Below, piece after piece: positions 6,923-15,304 of a DNA stretch of 41,672 nucleotides. The translations under genes were made by a program, and so were the position numbers. Location of the stretch: positions 139,975-181,646 of the forward strand of contig NZ_BSUG01000004.1 of assembly GCF_030161475.1 (NCBI RefSeq). The letters run 5' to 3'. Below the pieces are notes generated by a model that saw only the letters and a list, made by a program, of their open reading frames with translations, was not told the DNA's origin and made no database searches. The stretch's first letter is position 1. Each line of letters opens with the position of its first letter. This stretch comes from Tetragenococcus halophilus subsp. flandriensis (GTDB taxonomy: Bacteria; Bacillota; Bacilli; Lactobacillales; Enterococcaceae).

Positions 6923-7375
6923 ATGGAAATTAATGAAATCTTAGATAAAAATATAATCGATACAAATCTTAATGTAACAACAAAAGAAGAGGCTATTCAG
7001 CATATTGTTGCTTCATTAAAAGCAAACAACTATATTTCAGATGAAGAAGCGTTTGCTCAAGATATTTATAATCGTGAAAAAGAGGGAAAAACCGGTATTG
7101 GCAATTATATTGCTATTCCTCATGGCAAAAGTTCTGTAGTAGATAAAGTAGGCGTTGCTATTTTTGTCAATCAACAAGAAATTCCCTGGGAGTCTATCGA
7201 TGAACATGGGGTAAAAGTCATTGTGCTATTTGCTGTAGGTGATAGTAATGAAGGAGCTGAACAACATCTAAAATTGTTAGCGCTTTTTGCTAAAAAATTA
7301 GGTAATGAAAAAGTAGTACAAAATCTATTAGCAGCTAACACTGCTGATGAAGTAATCACTAGTTTTACTCAATAG
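6923..7375 (+). CDS. PTS fructose-type EIIA component
   Basis: A 150-aa EIIA of the mannitol/fructose class. GIGNYIAIPHGKS (residues 58-70) is the active-site block, with H67 as the phosphohistidine. This copy keeps all the usual active-site residues, unlike the EIIA-like protein at 6155-6571, so it should be the one that feeds EIIB. The start ATG at 6923 follows AGGGGTTAC. Confidence 0.92.
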   Translation: MEINEILDKNIIDTNLNVTTKEEAIQHIVASLKANNYISDEEAFAQDIYNREKEGKTGIGNYIAIPHGKSSVVDKVGVAIFVNQQEIPWESIDEHGVKVIVLFAVGDSNEGAEQHLKLLALFAKKLGNEKVVQNLLAANTADEVITSFTQ

Positions 7376-7393
7376 TAAAGGAGGTAATTTTAT

Positions 7394-8491
7394 ATGGATA
7401 CGATTAGAAAGCTAAATCTTAAAGGACATTTATTAACTGCTATTTCTTATTTGATCCCAATTGTTTGTGGTGCTGGTTTTTTAGTGGCTATCGGTTCGGC
7501 AATGGGTGGAGAAAATCCAGCTGATTTAACGGGAAACTTTAGTATCTGGGATGCGCTTGCGACTATTGGCGGAACAGCTCTAGGTCTTTTGCCAGTGGTT
7601 ATTTCAACAGGTATTTCTTATTCAATTGCTGGAAAAGTTGGTATCGCTCCAGGATTTATTGTTGGATTAACGGCTAATGCTATTGAAGCAGGCTTTATTG
7701 GTGGCTTATTAGGTGGTTTTATTGCTGGGTATATTACGATTTTGATTGTAAGGTTTTTAAAGGTTCCAGAATGGGCAAAAGGATTAATGCCAACATTGGT
7801 GATTCCATTTTTAAGCGCTTTATTAAGTGGATTAATCATGGTTTATATTATTGGGACACCGATTGCTGCATTTACTAGCTGGTTAACAGGTGTATTAAAT
7901 AGTTTAAGTTCTTCTTCAATCCTTGTATTTGGTATAGTAGTAGGGCTCTTAAGTGCGATTGACTATGGAGGTCCAATTAATAAAACTGTTTTTGCTTTTG
8001 TTTTGACACTACAAGCTGAAGGTATTAATGAACCAATCACTGCTTTACAATTAGTTAATACTGCCACTCCCATCGGTTTCGGTTTAGCTCATTTGTTTGG
8101 AAAAGTTATTAATAAACAAATCTATACACAAACTGAAGTTGAAACATTGAAATCTACAGTCCCTATGGGGGTTGTAAATGTTGTTGAAGGCGTTATTCCG
8201 CTAGCAATGAATGACATTATTCGTAGTGTAATAGCAAGTGCAGTAGGTGGTGCAGCAGGAGGTGCGGTTTCTATGACTCTAGGCGCGGATTCCAGTGTGC
8301 CTTTTGGTGGTGTACTAATGCTTCCAACCATGTCAAGACCTATGGCAGGCGTTCTTGCATTACTTGCAAATATTGTTGTTACAGCTTTAGTATTGGTAGT
8401 TATTAAAAAGAAACTTTCCCCTGAAGATCTTGAAGCACAAAAAGAAATCGAAGAAGAAGACATTGATTTGAATGATATTCAAATTTCTTAA
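7394..8491 (+). CDS. PTS fructose-type EIIC permease
   Basis: A 365-aa integral membrane protein with roughly nine or ten hydrophobic segments, the sugar channel of the PTS. DYGGPINKT near residue 195 matches the conserved GGPxNK block of fructose-family EIIC proteins. The protein lacks fused EIIB or EIIA domains, in keeping with their separate genes upstream. The charged C-terminal tail is cytoplasmic. AAAGGAGG precedes the ATG at 7394. The substrate is not visible in the sequence; the epimerase next door suggests a C3-epimer of fructose, D-allulose. Confidence 0.9.
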   Translation: MDTIRKLNLKGHLLTAISYLIPIVCGAGFLVAIGSAMGGENPADLTGNFSIWDALATIGGTALGLLPVVISTGISYSIAGKVGIAPGFIVGLTANAIEAGFIGGLLGGFIAGYITILIVRFLKVPEWAKGLMPTLVIPFLSALLSGLIMVYIIGTPIAAFTSWLTGVLNSLSSSSILVFGIVVGLLSAIDYGGPINKTVFAFVLTLQAEGINEPITALQLVNTATPIGFGLAHLFGKVINKQIYTQTEVETLKSTVPMGVVNVVEGVIPLAMNDIIRSVIASAVGGAAGGAVSMTLGADSSVPFGGVLMLPTMSRPMAGVLALLANIVVTALVLVVIKKKLSPEDLEAQKEIEEEDIDLNDIQIS

Positions 8492-8513
8492 GTTTGAGAA
8501 AGAAGGTCCATAG

Positions 8514-9209
8514 ATGAATAATGTACAATTTTCCCCATCGTTAATGACGATGAACTTGGATAAATTTAATGAAGAAATTAGTTTTTTAAATGATCATGTA
8601 GATTCTTATCATATTGACATAATGGATGGTCATTATGTTCCTAATATTTCTTTGTCACCATGGTTTATTGAAGAGACTAGAAAAATAAGTGATGTTCCCA
8701 TGTCTGCCCATTTGATGGTCACCCAACCTAGTTTCTGGGTACAGCAATTAGTTGATATAAAGTGTGAGTGGGTTTGTATTCACGTAGAAGTATTGGACGG
8801 TCTGGCTTTTCGTTTAATTGACCAGATCCATGAAGCTGGATTAAAAGCTGGAATCGTGTTAAATCCAGAAACACCAGTTGACACAATATACCCGTACATC
8901 TCTTTATTAGATAAAGTGACAATAATGACCGTTGACCCAGGATTTGCAGGTCAAAAATTTATTGATTCAAGTCTAGAAAAAATTATCCAATTAAGAGAAT
9001 TACGTGATACAAATGATTATCGATACTTGATTGAAATGGACGGTTCATCCAACCGTAAATCATTTGCAAAAATTGATAAAGCAGGACCGGATATTTATAT
9101 CGTAGGAAGAAGCGGATTGTTCGGACTAGCAGAAAATATCCAAGAATCTTGGGATATTATGATGACAGATTATAAAGAAACTACCGGCAAAAAGTATTAT
9201 AAAGAATAA
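8514..9209 (+). CDS. alsE: D-allulose-6-phosphate 3-epimerase-like (ribulose-phosphate epimerase family)
   Basis: A 231-aa TIM-barrel epimerase. FSPSLMTMNL at the start, HIDIMDGHYVPN (metal-binding His and catalytic Asp), AHLMVTQP, GIVLNPETPV, MTVDPGFAGQKF (second catalytic Asp) and IVGRSGLF near the end give the full family pattern. The SLMxM...SPWF and NPETPV wording is closer to E. coli AlsE than to ribulose-phosphate epimerase Rpe. AlsE converts allulose 6-phosphate to fructose 6-phosphate. Being the last gene of a fructose-type PTS operon, it would bring the PTS product straight into glycolysis. A different ketose-phosphate substrate remains possible. Confidence 0.8.
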   Translation: MNNVQFSPSLMTMNLDKFNEEISFLNDHVDSYHIDIMDGHYVPNISLSPWFIEETRKISDVPMSAHLMVTQPSFWVQQLVDIKCEWVCIHVEVLDGLAFRLIDQIHEAGLKAGIVLNPETPVDTIYPYISLLDKVTIMTVDPGFAGQKFIDSSLEKIIQLRELRDTNDYRYLIEMDGSSNRKSFAKIDKAGPDIYIVGRSGLFGLAENIQESWDIMMTDYKETTGKKYYKE

Positions 9210-9235
9210 AAAGCTAATTTATCAAAATTTATGAG

Positions 9236-9270
9236 GGACTGTGATGTTTGATATCGCAGTTTCTTTTTTT
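9236..9270 (+). terminator. Terminator of the PTS operon
   Basis: GGACTGTGAT (9236-9245) pairs with ATCGCAGTTT (9253-9262), with wobble pairs, followed by a long T run. It lies just after alsE. Confidence 0.8.
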
Positions 9271-9294
9271 ATATAGAGTATTAATTATTTTGCT

Positions 9295-9322
9295 TTGTAT
9301 CTTTGAAAAATTATGCTAAAAT
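9295..9322 (+). promoter_or_regulatory. Promoter of the cyclase-family gene
   Basis: -35 TTGTAT (9295-9300), 16-base spacer, and -10 TAAAAT (9317-9322) preceded by TGC, an extended -10. Confidence 0.55.
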
Positions 9323-9387
9323 CATAGCAATATTTAGCTTTATCAGCGTCAAACTAAAATTTATTCTTGAGAAAGAAGGTAGAGATA

Positions 9388-10131
9388 ATGAGCAAAATTA
9401 CGGAAACTATTCATTTTTTAAAAGACCAAAAATGGATCGACTTAACCCATACAGTAACACCAGAAATGCCATATTTTCAGGCATTTAAACCAATCAAGGA
9501 AAAAACGTTGTATACAGTAAAAGATGATGGATTTTTTGCCAAAGAGTATACTTTAGCTACCCAATATGGCACGCATATTGATGCTCCTGTTCATTTTTCT
9601 GAAGGGAAAAGCCCATTAGAAGAGTTAGAATTAAAGGACTTTATTCTTCCACTGTTTGTTATTCATAAAGAAAAAGAAGTAGAGAGAAATCATGACTATA
9701 TGTTGACAGTAGATGATATTTTGGCTTTTGAAAGAGAGCACGGCGAAATTCCTGCCAAAAGTTTTGTTGCTTTTTCTAGCGATTGGTCTAAACGTTGGAG
9801 TAGCCCAACAGATTATTATAATTTAGATGAAGCTGGACAAGCTCATACACCAGGTTGGTCAGTTGAAGCTCTGAAGTTTTTACATGAAAAAAGAAATGTA
9901 ACAGCAGTCGGTCATGAAACTTTGGATACAGATCCGGCGATTGAAGAAACTCGAAATGGTCATTTGCTTGCTGAGTTATATTGGTTATCTCAAGATAAAT
10001 ATCAAGTTGAAGTTATGAATAATCTAGCAGAAGTTCCTGCTAAAGGGGCAGCGATTGTCGTTGGTGCACCTAAAATTAAAGCTGCACCTGGATTCAATAT
10101 TCGTGCATTTGCGATTGTTCCCAAAGAATAA
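9388..10131 (+). CDS. Cyclase / kynurenine formamidase-family metal hydrolase
   Basis: A 247-aa protein of the metal-dependent cyclase family, which includes kynurenine formamidase and isatin hydrolase. The signature QYGTHIDAPVHF (residues 59-70) holds the metal ligands H63, D65 and H69; GHETLDTD further on is also typical. The ATG at 9388 follows AAAGAAGGTAG; an upstream in-frame TTG at 9367 is less likely. It has its own promoter and terminator, so it is a single-gene unit. No tryptophan-degradation genes are nearby, so I do not assign a substrate. Confidence 0.82.
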   Translation: MSKITETIHFLKDQKWIDLTHTVTPEMPYFQAFKPIKEKTLYTVKDDGFFAKEYTLATQYGTHIDAPVHFSEGKSPLEELELKDFILPLFVIHKEKEVERNHDYMLTVDDILAFEREHGEIPAKSFVAFSSDWSKRWSSPTDYYNLDEAGQAHTPGWSVEALKFLHEKRNVTAVGHETLDTDPAIEETRNGHLLAELYWLSQDKYQVEVMNNLAEVPAKGAAIVVGAPKIKAAPGFNIRAFAIVPKE

Positions 10132-10150
10132 TAAATAAAATAATCTTGCG

Positions 10151-10177
10151 GCCATCTTAAAAAATAAGATGGCTTTT
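10151..10177 (+). terminator. Terminator after the cyclase-family gene
   Basis: Perfect 9-bp stem GCCATCTTA (10151-10159)/TAAGATGGC (10165-10173), 5-base loop, followed by TTTT. Confidence 0.75.
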
Positions 10178-10328
10178 ATCTTCTTTTTTAGTAGCAGTAT
10201 TTTAATGTTTTCTAAATAGTGACGTTACAAACAATTTTTGTGTTTATTTTATAAAGTAATGTAGATAATTTTAATTAAGAAAAATAAATTAATTGTTATT
10301 TGAACCAGATTCATTGATATAGAAAGCA

Positions 10329-10342
10329 TGAAAACGATTTGA
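10329..10342 (+). promoter_or_regulatory. Candidate cre site upstream of sufB
   Basis: TGAAAACGATTTGA matches the catabolite-response consensus TGWAANCGNTNWCA at all but one fixed position. It lies just upstream of the sufB promoter, where CcpA could activate or repress. Confidence 0.5.
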
Positions 10343-10348
10343 CATTGT

Positions 10349-10379
10349 TTGATCATGAAAGTAAAATTTGTGTTATAAT
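10349..10379 (+). promoter_or_regulatory. Promoter of sufB
   Basis: A consensus -10 TATAAT (10374-10379) preceded by TGT (extended -10). The best -35 is TTGATC (10349-10354) with a 19-base spacer; a perfect TTGACA at 10339 is too far away. Confidence 0.6.
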
Positions 10380-10457
10380 GAAGTGACGTTAGTGAAAGGT
10401 TAAACAATAACTAGTAAATAAGAAGCCATAGATTATTAACGAGAGGGGTACATAGCA

Positions 10458-11852
10458 ATGGCAGTAGAAACAAAAAGCAGAGAATATGAATATGGATTTC
10501 ACGATGATGTTAAACCTGTTTATTCTAGTGGTAGTGGTCTGTCTGAAGAAACCGTTCGAGAAATGTCGCGGATTAAAGAAGAACCGCAATGGATGCTTGA
10601 TTACCGACTGCGTTCATTGGAATTATTCAATAAGATCCCATTTCCTAAATGGGGACCTGATTTATCTGGTATTAATTTTGATGATGTCATTTATTATCAA
10701 CGGTCGAGCGAAAAAAATACGAATAGCTGGGAAGATGTGCCGGATAAGATTAAAGACACCTTTGAACGCTTAGGTATACCACAAGCAGAACGTAAATATT
10801 TAGCAGGTGCAGCGGCACAATACGAATCTGAAGTCGTTTATCATAATATGAAGGAAGAATTTGCTAAACAAGGGGTTATTTTTACTGATACGGATACTGC
10901 CTTGCGTGAATATCCTGAACTAGTTAAAAAATATTTTGCTAGTGTGATTTCTAATTCTGAACATAAATTTGCGGCATTGAATGGTGCTGTTTGGTCTGGT
11001 GGGACCTTTATCTATGTGCCAAAAGGTGTTCAGTGTGAAATTCCAGTGCAAACATATTTTAGGATTAACGGAGAAAATGCAGGACAGTTTGAGCGTTCAT
11101 TGATTATTGTAGACGAAGGGGCTTCTATTCAATACATTGAAGGATGTACAGCACCTAATTATTCAGCTAATAGTCTGCATGCGGCAAGTGTTGAAATTGT
11201 TGTAAAAAAAGATGCTTTCTTTCGTTACACTACTATTCAAAATTGGTCGGATAATGTTTACAATCTAGTTACTGAAAGAGGAACAGTAGAAGAAAACGGG
11301 ACCTTGGAATGGATTGATGGTAATCTGGGTAGTAAGGTGAATATGAAGTACCCTTGTAGTATTTTAAAAGGTCCAAATGCTAAAACTTCTGTACTATCAA
11401 TGGCTTTTGCTAACTATGGACAACATTTGGATGCTGGCTGCAAAGTTTATCATAATGCACCGAATACATCGAGTACGTTAATCTCAAAATCGGTTGCTAA
11501 AGACGGTGGTAAGACTGATTATCGGGGACAAGTAAAATTTGGTCGTAACAGTAGAGGTTCCAAATCACATATTGAGTGCGATACGATTTTAATGGATGAC
11601 CAATCAACTTCTGATACAATTCCATATAATGAAATTTTAAATAATAATGTAGCTTTGGAACATGAAGCTAGTGTGTCAAAAATTTCTGAAGACCAACTAT
11701 TTTATTTGATGTCTCGCGGTATTAGCGAAGAAGACGCTACAGCAATGATCATCAATGGCTTTATGGATCCGATCACTAAAGAATTACCGATGGAATATGC
11801 AGTAGAAATGAACCAGTTAATCAATATGAGTATGGAAGGGTCAGTTGGTTAA
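10458..11852 (+). CDS. sufB: Fe-S cluster assembly scaffold SufB
   Basis: A 464-aa SufB, the scaffold on which the SufBCD complex builds Fe-S clusters. [58 protein letters not shown] and the final MEGSVG are all typical of Firmicute SufB. AGAGGGG precedes the ATG at 10458. In most Firmicutes sufB ends a sufC-sufD-sufS-sufU-sufB operon; here it stands alone with its own promoter and terminator. The next operon matures a Mo/Fe-S hydroxylase, and many products in this window carry Fe-S clusters. Whether this is the only sufB in the genome cannot be seen. Confidence 0.92.
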   Translation: MAVETKSREYEYGFHDDVKPVYSSGSGLSEETVREMSRIKEEPQWMLDYRLRSLELFNKIPFPKWGPDLSGINFDDVIYYQRSSEKNTNSWEDVPDKIKDTFERLGIPQAERKYLAGAAAQYESEVVYHNMKEEFAKQGVIFTDTDTALREYPELVKKYFASVISNSEHKFAALNGAVWSGGTFIYVPKGVQCEIPVQTYFRINGENAGQFERSLIIVDEGASIQYIEGCTAPNYSANSLHAASVEIVVKKDAFFRYTTIQNWSDNVYNLVTERGTVEENGTLEWIDGNLGSKVNMKYPCSILKGPNAKTSVLSMAFANYGQHLDAGCKVYHNAPNTSSTLISKSVAKDGGKTDYRGQVKFGRNSRGSKSHIECDTILMDDQSTSDTIPYNEILNNNVALEHEASVSKISEDQLFYLMSRGISEEDATAMIINGFMDPITKELPMEYAVEMNQLINMSMEGSVG

Positions 11853-11863
11853 TAGTTTATAAT

Positions 11864-11900
11864 CCCCCCTTAGCTTGCAAAAATGCAACCTAGGGGGTAT
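11864..11900 (+). terminator. Hairpin after sufB
   Basis: CCCCC-TTAG and CTAGGGGG arms with a one-base bulge, with an inner TTGCA/TGCAA stem. The T run after it is weak (TATTTG), so termination may be incomplete. Confidence 0.55.
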
Positions 11901-11930
11901 TTGAATATTAATAACTAATTTTTTACTAGC

Positions 11931-11959
11931 TTGGAAAAAATATTTTTTGGTGCTATAAT
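11931..11959 (+). promoter_or_regulatory. Promoter of the selenium/Mo-hydroxylase maturation operon
   Basis: -35 TTGGAA (11931-11936), 17-base spacer, -10 TATAAT (11954-11959) with a TGC extension before it. Confidence 0.75.
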
Positions 11960-12028
11960 TAGTCTTGTGAAAAACAAAGCATGATGAAGCTATTATATTT
12001 TGTTAGTAATTATTTTTGTGAATAGTTA

Positions 12029-12042
12029 TTTAAGCGCTTTCT
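12029..12042 (+). promoter_or_regulatory. Candidate cre site in the xdhC leader
   Basis: TTTAAGCGCTTTCT matches TGWAANCGNTNWCA with two mismatches and has the AAGCGCTT core. It lies about 70 bases downstream of the -10, between promoter and gene, a position where CcpA can block elongation. Confidence 0.5.
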
Positions 12043-12068
12043 AACCGCTCATAAAGGAGATAAGAATT

Positions 12069-13076
12069 ATGGTATTTCAAAAGTTATTGGATAGTATAAA
12101 TAAAGGGCAAGATACTGTTTTGGTTACAATTATCGAAAGTATTGGATCTACTCCTAGAAAAAATGGGACGAAAATGTTGATGAGTGAAAAAGAACATTTA
12201 GCTGGGACTGTCGGAGGAGGTATTGTTGAATACGAATGTGAGGAAATGGCTAAACAGTTAATAAAAGAACAAAGAAACGCACGTCGTTCCTTTAATTTAC
12301 GGCCTGATGATAAAGAAGGGCTAGGAGCTGTTTGTGGGGGGAAGATGGAAGTTTTGTTCCAGTATTTATCTGGAAAAGATCCGTCTTTAAAAAGAATCTG
12401 CCAAGAAATGATTTCTCACGAAAAAAGTCATCAGCCTGCATGGTTGTGGTTCCCTCTTAGCTTAACTTCGAATGCTTCTTTAATTTTTTATAGTGACACT
12501 ACAGGTTGGCTGGGTACACAAGACCAACAAGCAATAAGTACTAAAGCAAAAAGGAAGACTGATAGGTATGAAGTTAACTCAGAAACTTATTTAGTCGAAG
12601 AATTATTTCAAGAAGGTAAGGTCGTTATCTTTGGCGGGGGGCACGTATCACAAGCGCTGGTGCCTATATTGAATTATTTAGACTTTTATTGTGTTGTGGT
12701 AGATGATCGCCAAGATTATTTGAATGATAGTTACTTTCCTTTAGCAAACGAATGCATTATGGCTAATTTAGAAAGAATTGAAGAGTCCGTTACGATAAAT
12801 TCAAATGATTATACGATTATTATGACAAGGGGTCATCAATTTGACGAGGAAATATTACGACAACTGATAGCAATCAAACCGTTTTATATTGGTTTAATGG
12901 GCAGTAAACATAAAATAGCAATGATCAGAAAAATGATGAAAAATGAAGGTTTTACCGCAGAAACCCTAAATCAAATTTATATGCCGATCGGACTTGAAAT
13001 AAAAGCGGAAACTCCAGCAGAACTTGCGATTAGTTTATCTGCGGAGCTTATTGAAAAAAGAGCGGAGACAAGATAG
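12069..13076 (+). CDS. xdhC: XdhC/CoxI-family Mo-hydroxylase maturation protein
   Basis: A 335-aa XdhC-family protein. In characterised systems XdhC binds molybdenum cofactor and helps insert the sulfido (here perhaps selenido) ligand into the hydroxylase. The N-terminal domain holds SIGSTPRKNGTKM and GAVCGGKMEV with C89. A C-terminal Rossmann fold begins with VVIFGGGHVSQAL (185-197), and RGHQFD and GLMGSKHK follow. AAAGGAGA precedes the ATG at 12069. First gene of a seven-gene operon for selenium activation and Mo-hydroxylase maturation; its partner Xdh is 18 kb downstream. Confidence 0.88.
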   Translation: MVFQKLLDSINKGQDTVLVTIIESIGSTPRKNGTKMLMSEKEHLAGTVGGGIVEYECEEMAKQLIKEQRNARRSFNLRPDDKEGLGAVCGGKMEVLFQYLSGKDPSLKRICQEMISHEKSHQPAWLWFPLSLTSNASLIFYSDTTGWLGTQDQQAISTKAKRKTDRYEVNSETYLVEELFQEGKVVIFGGGHVSQALVPILNYLDFYCVVVDDRQDYLNDSYFPLANECIMANLERIEESVTINSNDYTIIMTRGHQFDEEILRQLIAIKPFYIGLMGSKHKIAMIRKMMKNEGFTAETLNQIYMPIGLEIKAETPAELAISLSAELIEKRAETR

Positions 13077-13079
13077 CTT

Positions 13080-14261
13080 ATGCTAGATACAAAAGGAAAG
13101 GTATCCTCTCAAACAACCTATATGAATTACGCTGCGACTTCATTGCATAAGCCACAGCCGGTAATCGATGCTGTAACAAATTATTTACAAAACAATAATG
13201 AGATAACACCGCAAAGAAGTTATTTAAATTTTGCTGGGCAGGATATTATATTTCAAGGACGCGAAGCAGTTGCTGATTTTTTTCATGCAAAAGATTCATC
13301 AAAAGTCATTTTTACGCAAAATATTACCTTATCTTTAAATATGATTTTGCATGGCTTGTTACAAGCTGGAGATCACGTAATTACAACTTCTGTCGAACAT
13401 AATGCCGTTACGCGACCGCTATATCTTCTAGAGCAAGAAGGAGTAGAAGTAAGCTATCTTGCTTGTGATAAAGCTGGAGAATTGGCCCCTGAAAAGATTG
13501 AGTCAGCTTTACAAAAAAATACAAAATTGCTAGTTATGACGCATGCTTCGAATGTACTAGCTTCTGTTTTACCAGTAGAAAAATGTTTTGAAATTGCGCA
13601 TAAGCATAAACTTTTAACTGTATTGGATACTGCTCAAACAGCAGGTTTTTTGCCCATTGATCAGCAAGCTTTACATATTGATGTGTTGGCTTTTACTGGA
13701 CATAAAAGTCTTCTAGCTCTTACAGGAATTGGTGGGTTTATTTTATCAGAAAAAGCAGCACAACAAATGCAACCATGGTTGTCTGGTGGAACAGGGTTAT
13801 TTTCTGATTCTGTTGTACAGCCTGATATTTTACCTGATAAATTTGAAGCCGGTACACCTAATAATGTAGGGATCCTGAGTTTAAAAACTAGTTTAGAATG
13901 GATCAAGCAAACAGGAATAAAAAATATTCAAAAAAGTGAGCAAGCATTAACTAAACAATTTTTGTCCGGACTTAAAGGAATGCCTTTAGAAATATTAGGG
14001 AATACAGATGTTATCAATAGAGTGCCTGTAGTTTCTGTTGTACCGCAACAGTTAGAAGTTAACGAGTTGACGCAGTTTTTATATGAAGATTATGGCATTA
14101 TCACTCGTCATGGACTGCATTGTGCTCCAACTGCTCATAAAACTGCAGGAAGTTTTGAAACAGGGGCCTTACGCTTTAGTTTTGGTTTTGAAACGACGAC
14201 TACTGAAATTGATCATTGTTTAATAGCACTTGAAAAAATTCTGATAAAAGGAGGTAATTAA
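13080..14261 (+). CDS. Cysteine desulfurase / selenocysteine lyase-like class V aminotransferase
   Basis: A 393-aa fold-type I PLP enzyme. SVEHNAV (H107), LDTAQTAG (D183) and FTGHKSLL (K209, PLP lysine) define the active site; a mobile-loop Cys, C348, lies in TRHGLHCAP. This wording matches the desulfurase subfamily that occurs in selenium-dependent hydroxylase operons of E. faecalis. It probably frees sulfur or selenium from cysteine or selenocysteine and hands it to the proteins encoded next (SelD, YedF). The start at 13080 is 3 bases after the xdhC stop. Confidence 0.88.
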   Translation: MLDTKGKVSSQTTYMNYAATSLHKPQPVIDAVTNYLQNNNEITPQRSYLNFAGQDIIFQGREAVADFFHAKDSSKVIFTQNITLSLNMILHGLLQAGDHVITTSVEHNAVTRPLYLLEQEGVEVSYLACDKAGELAPEKIESALQKNTKLLVMTHASNVLASVLPVEKCFEIAHKHKLLTVLDTAQTAGFLPIDQQALHIDVLAFTGHKSLLALTGIGGFILSEKAAQQMQPWLSGGTGLFSDSVVQPDILPDKFEAGTPNNVGILSLKTSLEWIKQTGIKNIQKSEQALTKQFLSGLKGMPLEILGNTDVINRVPVVSVVPQQLEVNELTQFLYEDYGIITRHGLHCAPTAHKTAGSFETGALRFSFGFETTTTEIDHCLIALEKILIKGGN

Positions 14262-15284
14262 GTGGAAAACTTTCTTTCTAGCTGTACATCTGGCGGTTGT
14301 GGCGCCAAAATCGGCGCCAAAGATTTAGCTGGTTTATTACAAGAAATTCCTCGGAAAAAAGACGATCGTTTACTAGTAGGCTTTGATACTGCAGATGATG
14401 CAGCTGTTTATCAGATCAATGAAGATCAATCACTTATTTCAACTATGGACTTTTTTTCACCTATGGTTGAAGATCCCAAAACTTTTGGCAAGATTGCAGC
14501 AGCAAATGCTTTAAGTGATATTTATGCGATGGGAGCTAGACCATTATATGCGTTAAACATTGTTTGTTTTCCAGAAAAAATGGATAAAAAACATTTGAAA
14601 GAAATGTTAACTGGCGGTGCTGAAAAAATAGAGGAAGCCAATACCGTATTAGCTGGAGGACATTCGATTTATGATCATGAGCCTAAGTACGGACTAGCTG
14701 TAACAGGTACGTTGAGTAATAGAAAGATTATCAACAATAATACACCAAAAGAAAAAGATGTATTACTTTTAACTAAACCCCTAGGAGTAGGGCTTGTACA
14801 ATCAGCTGTACGCGTAGGATTAGCTGATAAAGAGACAGAAAAAGCCGCTCTTTTTTCTATGCAGCGGTTAAATAAAGATGCTTCTGAAAAAATGAAACAA
14901 TATGATGTTCACGCTTGTACGGATATTACGGGTTTTGGCTTTTTAGGACACTTGAACGAAATGGTCGAAAAAGACTATACAGCAGTGGTGGATACTAGTT
15001 TATTACCCCTTTTACCTAATGCTTATCGTTTTGCTGAAGAATACTTAGCAACTGCAGGCGGTCAACGAAATCGGGAGTTTTTAGCAGAGAAGGTTTCATT
15101 GGCAGATATTACACCTGCTATGCAAGAAATTTTATTTGATCCGCAGACCTCAGGTGGTTTATTAATCAGTGTGGCTGCAGACAAAGCACAAGATTTATTG
15201 TCAGAAATACAAAAAGATGATCCGCAAGCACAAATGGTTGGTGAGATTGTCAAAAAAGAGGATACACCTATTATCCTTTTATAA
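14262..15284 (+). CDS. selD: Selenophosphate synthetase
   Basis: A 340-aa SelD, which makes selenophosphate from selenide and ATP. SGGCGAKIG places the catalytic Cys at C13 and the essential Lys at K16; a Cys form rather than selenocysteine, and the second Cys found in E. coli SelD (C19) is Ala here. Also seen are TADDAAVY, ALSDIYAMGARPL, LAGGHSI, TDITGFGFLGHL and DPQTSGGLL. A GTG start directly abuts the previous stop, with AAAGGAGG inside the upstream gene. There are no selA, selB or tRNA-Sec genes in the window, so this SelD likely serves a selenium cofactor of Xdh (orphan SelD type). Confidence 0.93.
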   Translation: MENFLSSCTSGGCGAKIGAKDLAGLLQEIPRKKDDRLLVGFDTADDAAVYQINEDQSLISTMDFFSPMVEDPKTFGKIAAANALSDIYAMGARPLYALNIVCFPEKMDKKHLKEMLTGGAEKIEEANTVLAGGHSIYDHEPKYGLAVTGTLSNRKIINNNTPKEKDVLLLTKPLGVGLVQSAVRVGLADKETEKAALFSMQRLNKDASEKMKQYDVHACTDITGFGFLGHLNEMVEKDYTAVVDTSLLPLLPNAYRFAEEYLATAGGQRNREFLAEKVSLADITPAMQEILFDPQTSGGLLISVAADKAQDLLSEIQKDDPQAQMVGEIVKKEDTPIILL

Positions 15285-15304
15285 CAGAAAGAAGGAAATT
15301 TAGA

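Larger units (their letters stand above)
10132..10457. other. Gene-free stretch before sufB
   Basis: About 325 bases containing the terminator of the previous gene, an A+T-rich spacer, a cre-like site and the sufB promoter. No coding region is supported. Confidence 0.6.

Noticed and set aside
8122-8463. Minus-strand open frame of 113 aa inside the EIIC gene
   Set aside because: Low-complexity Ser/Thr/Ala-rich translation of the opposite strand of a membrane protein gene.
9303-9488. Open frame overlapping the start of the cyclase-family gene
   Set aside because: It has no ribosome site and covers the promoter and 5' end of the well-supported gene at 9388 in another frame.
10339-10379. TTGACA at 10339 as the sufB -35
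   Set aside because: It is 29 bases from the only good -10, too far for a sigma-A promoter.
14262-15284. Selenocysteine-containing SelD
   Set aside because: The catalytic position is a TGT Cys codon and there is no in-frame TGA in the gene.
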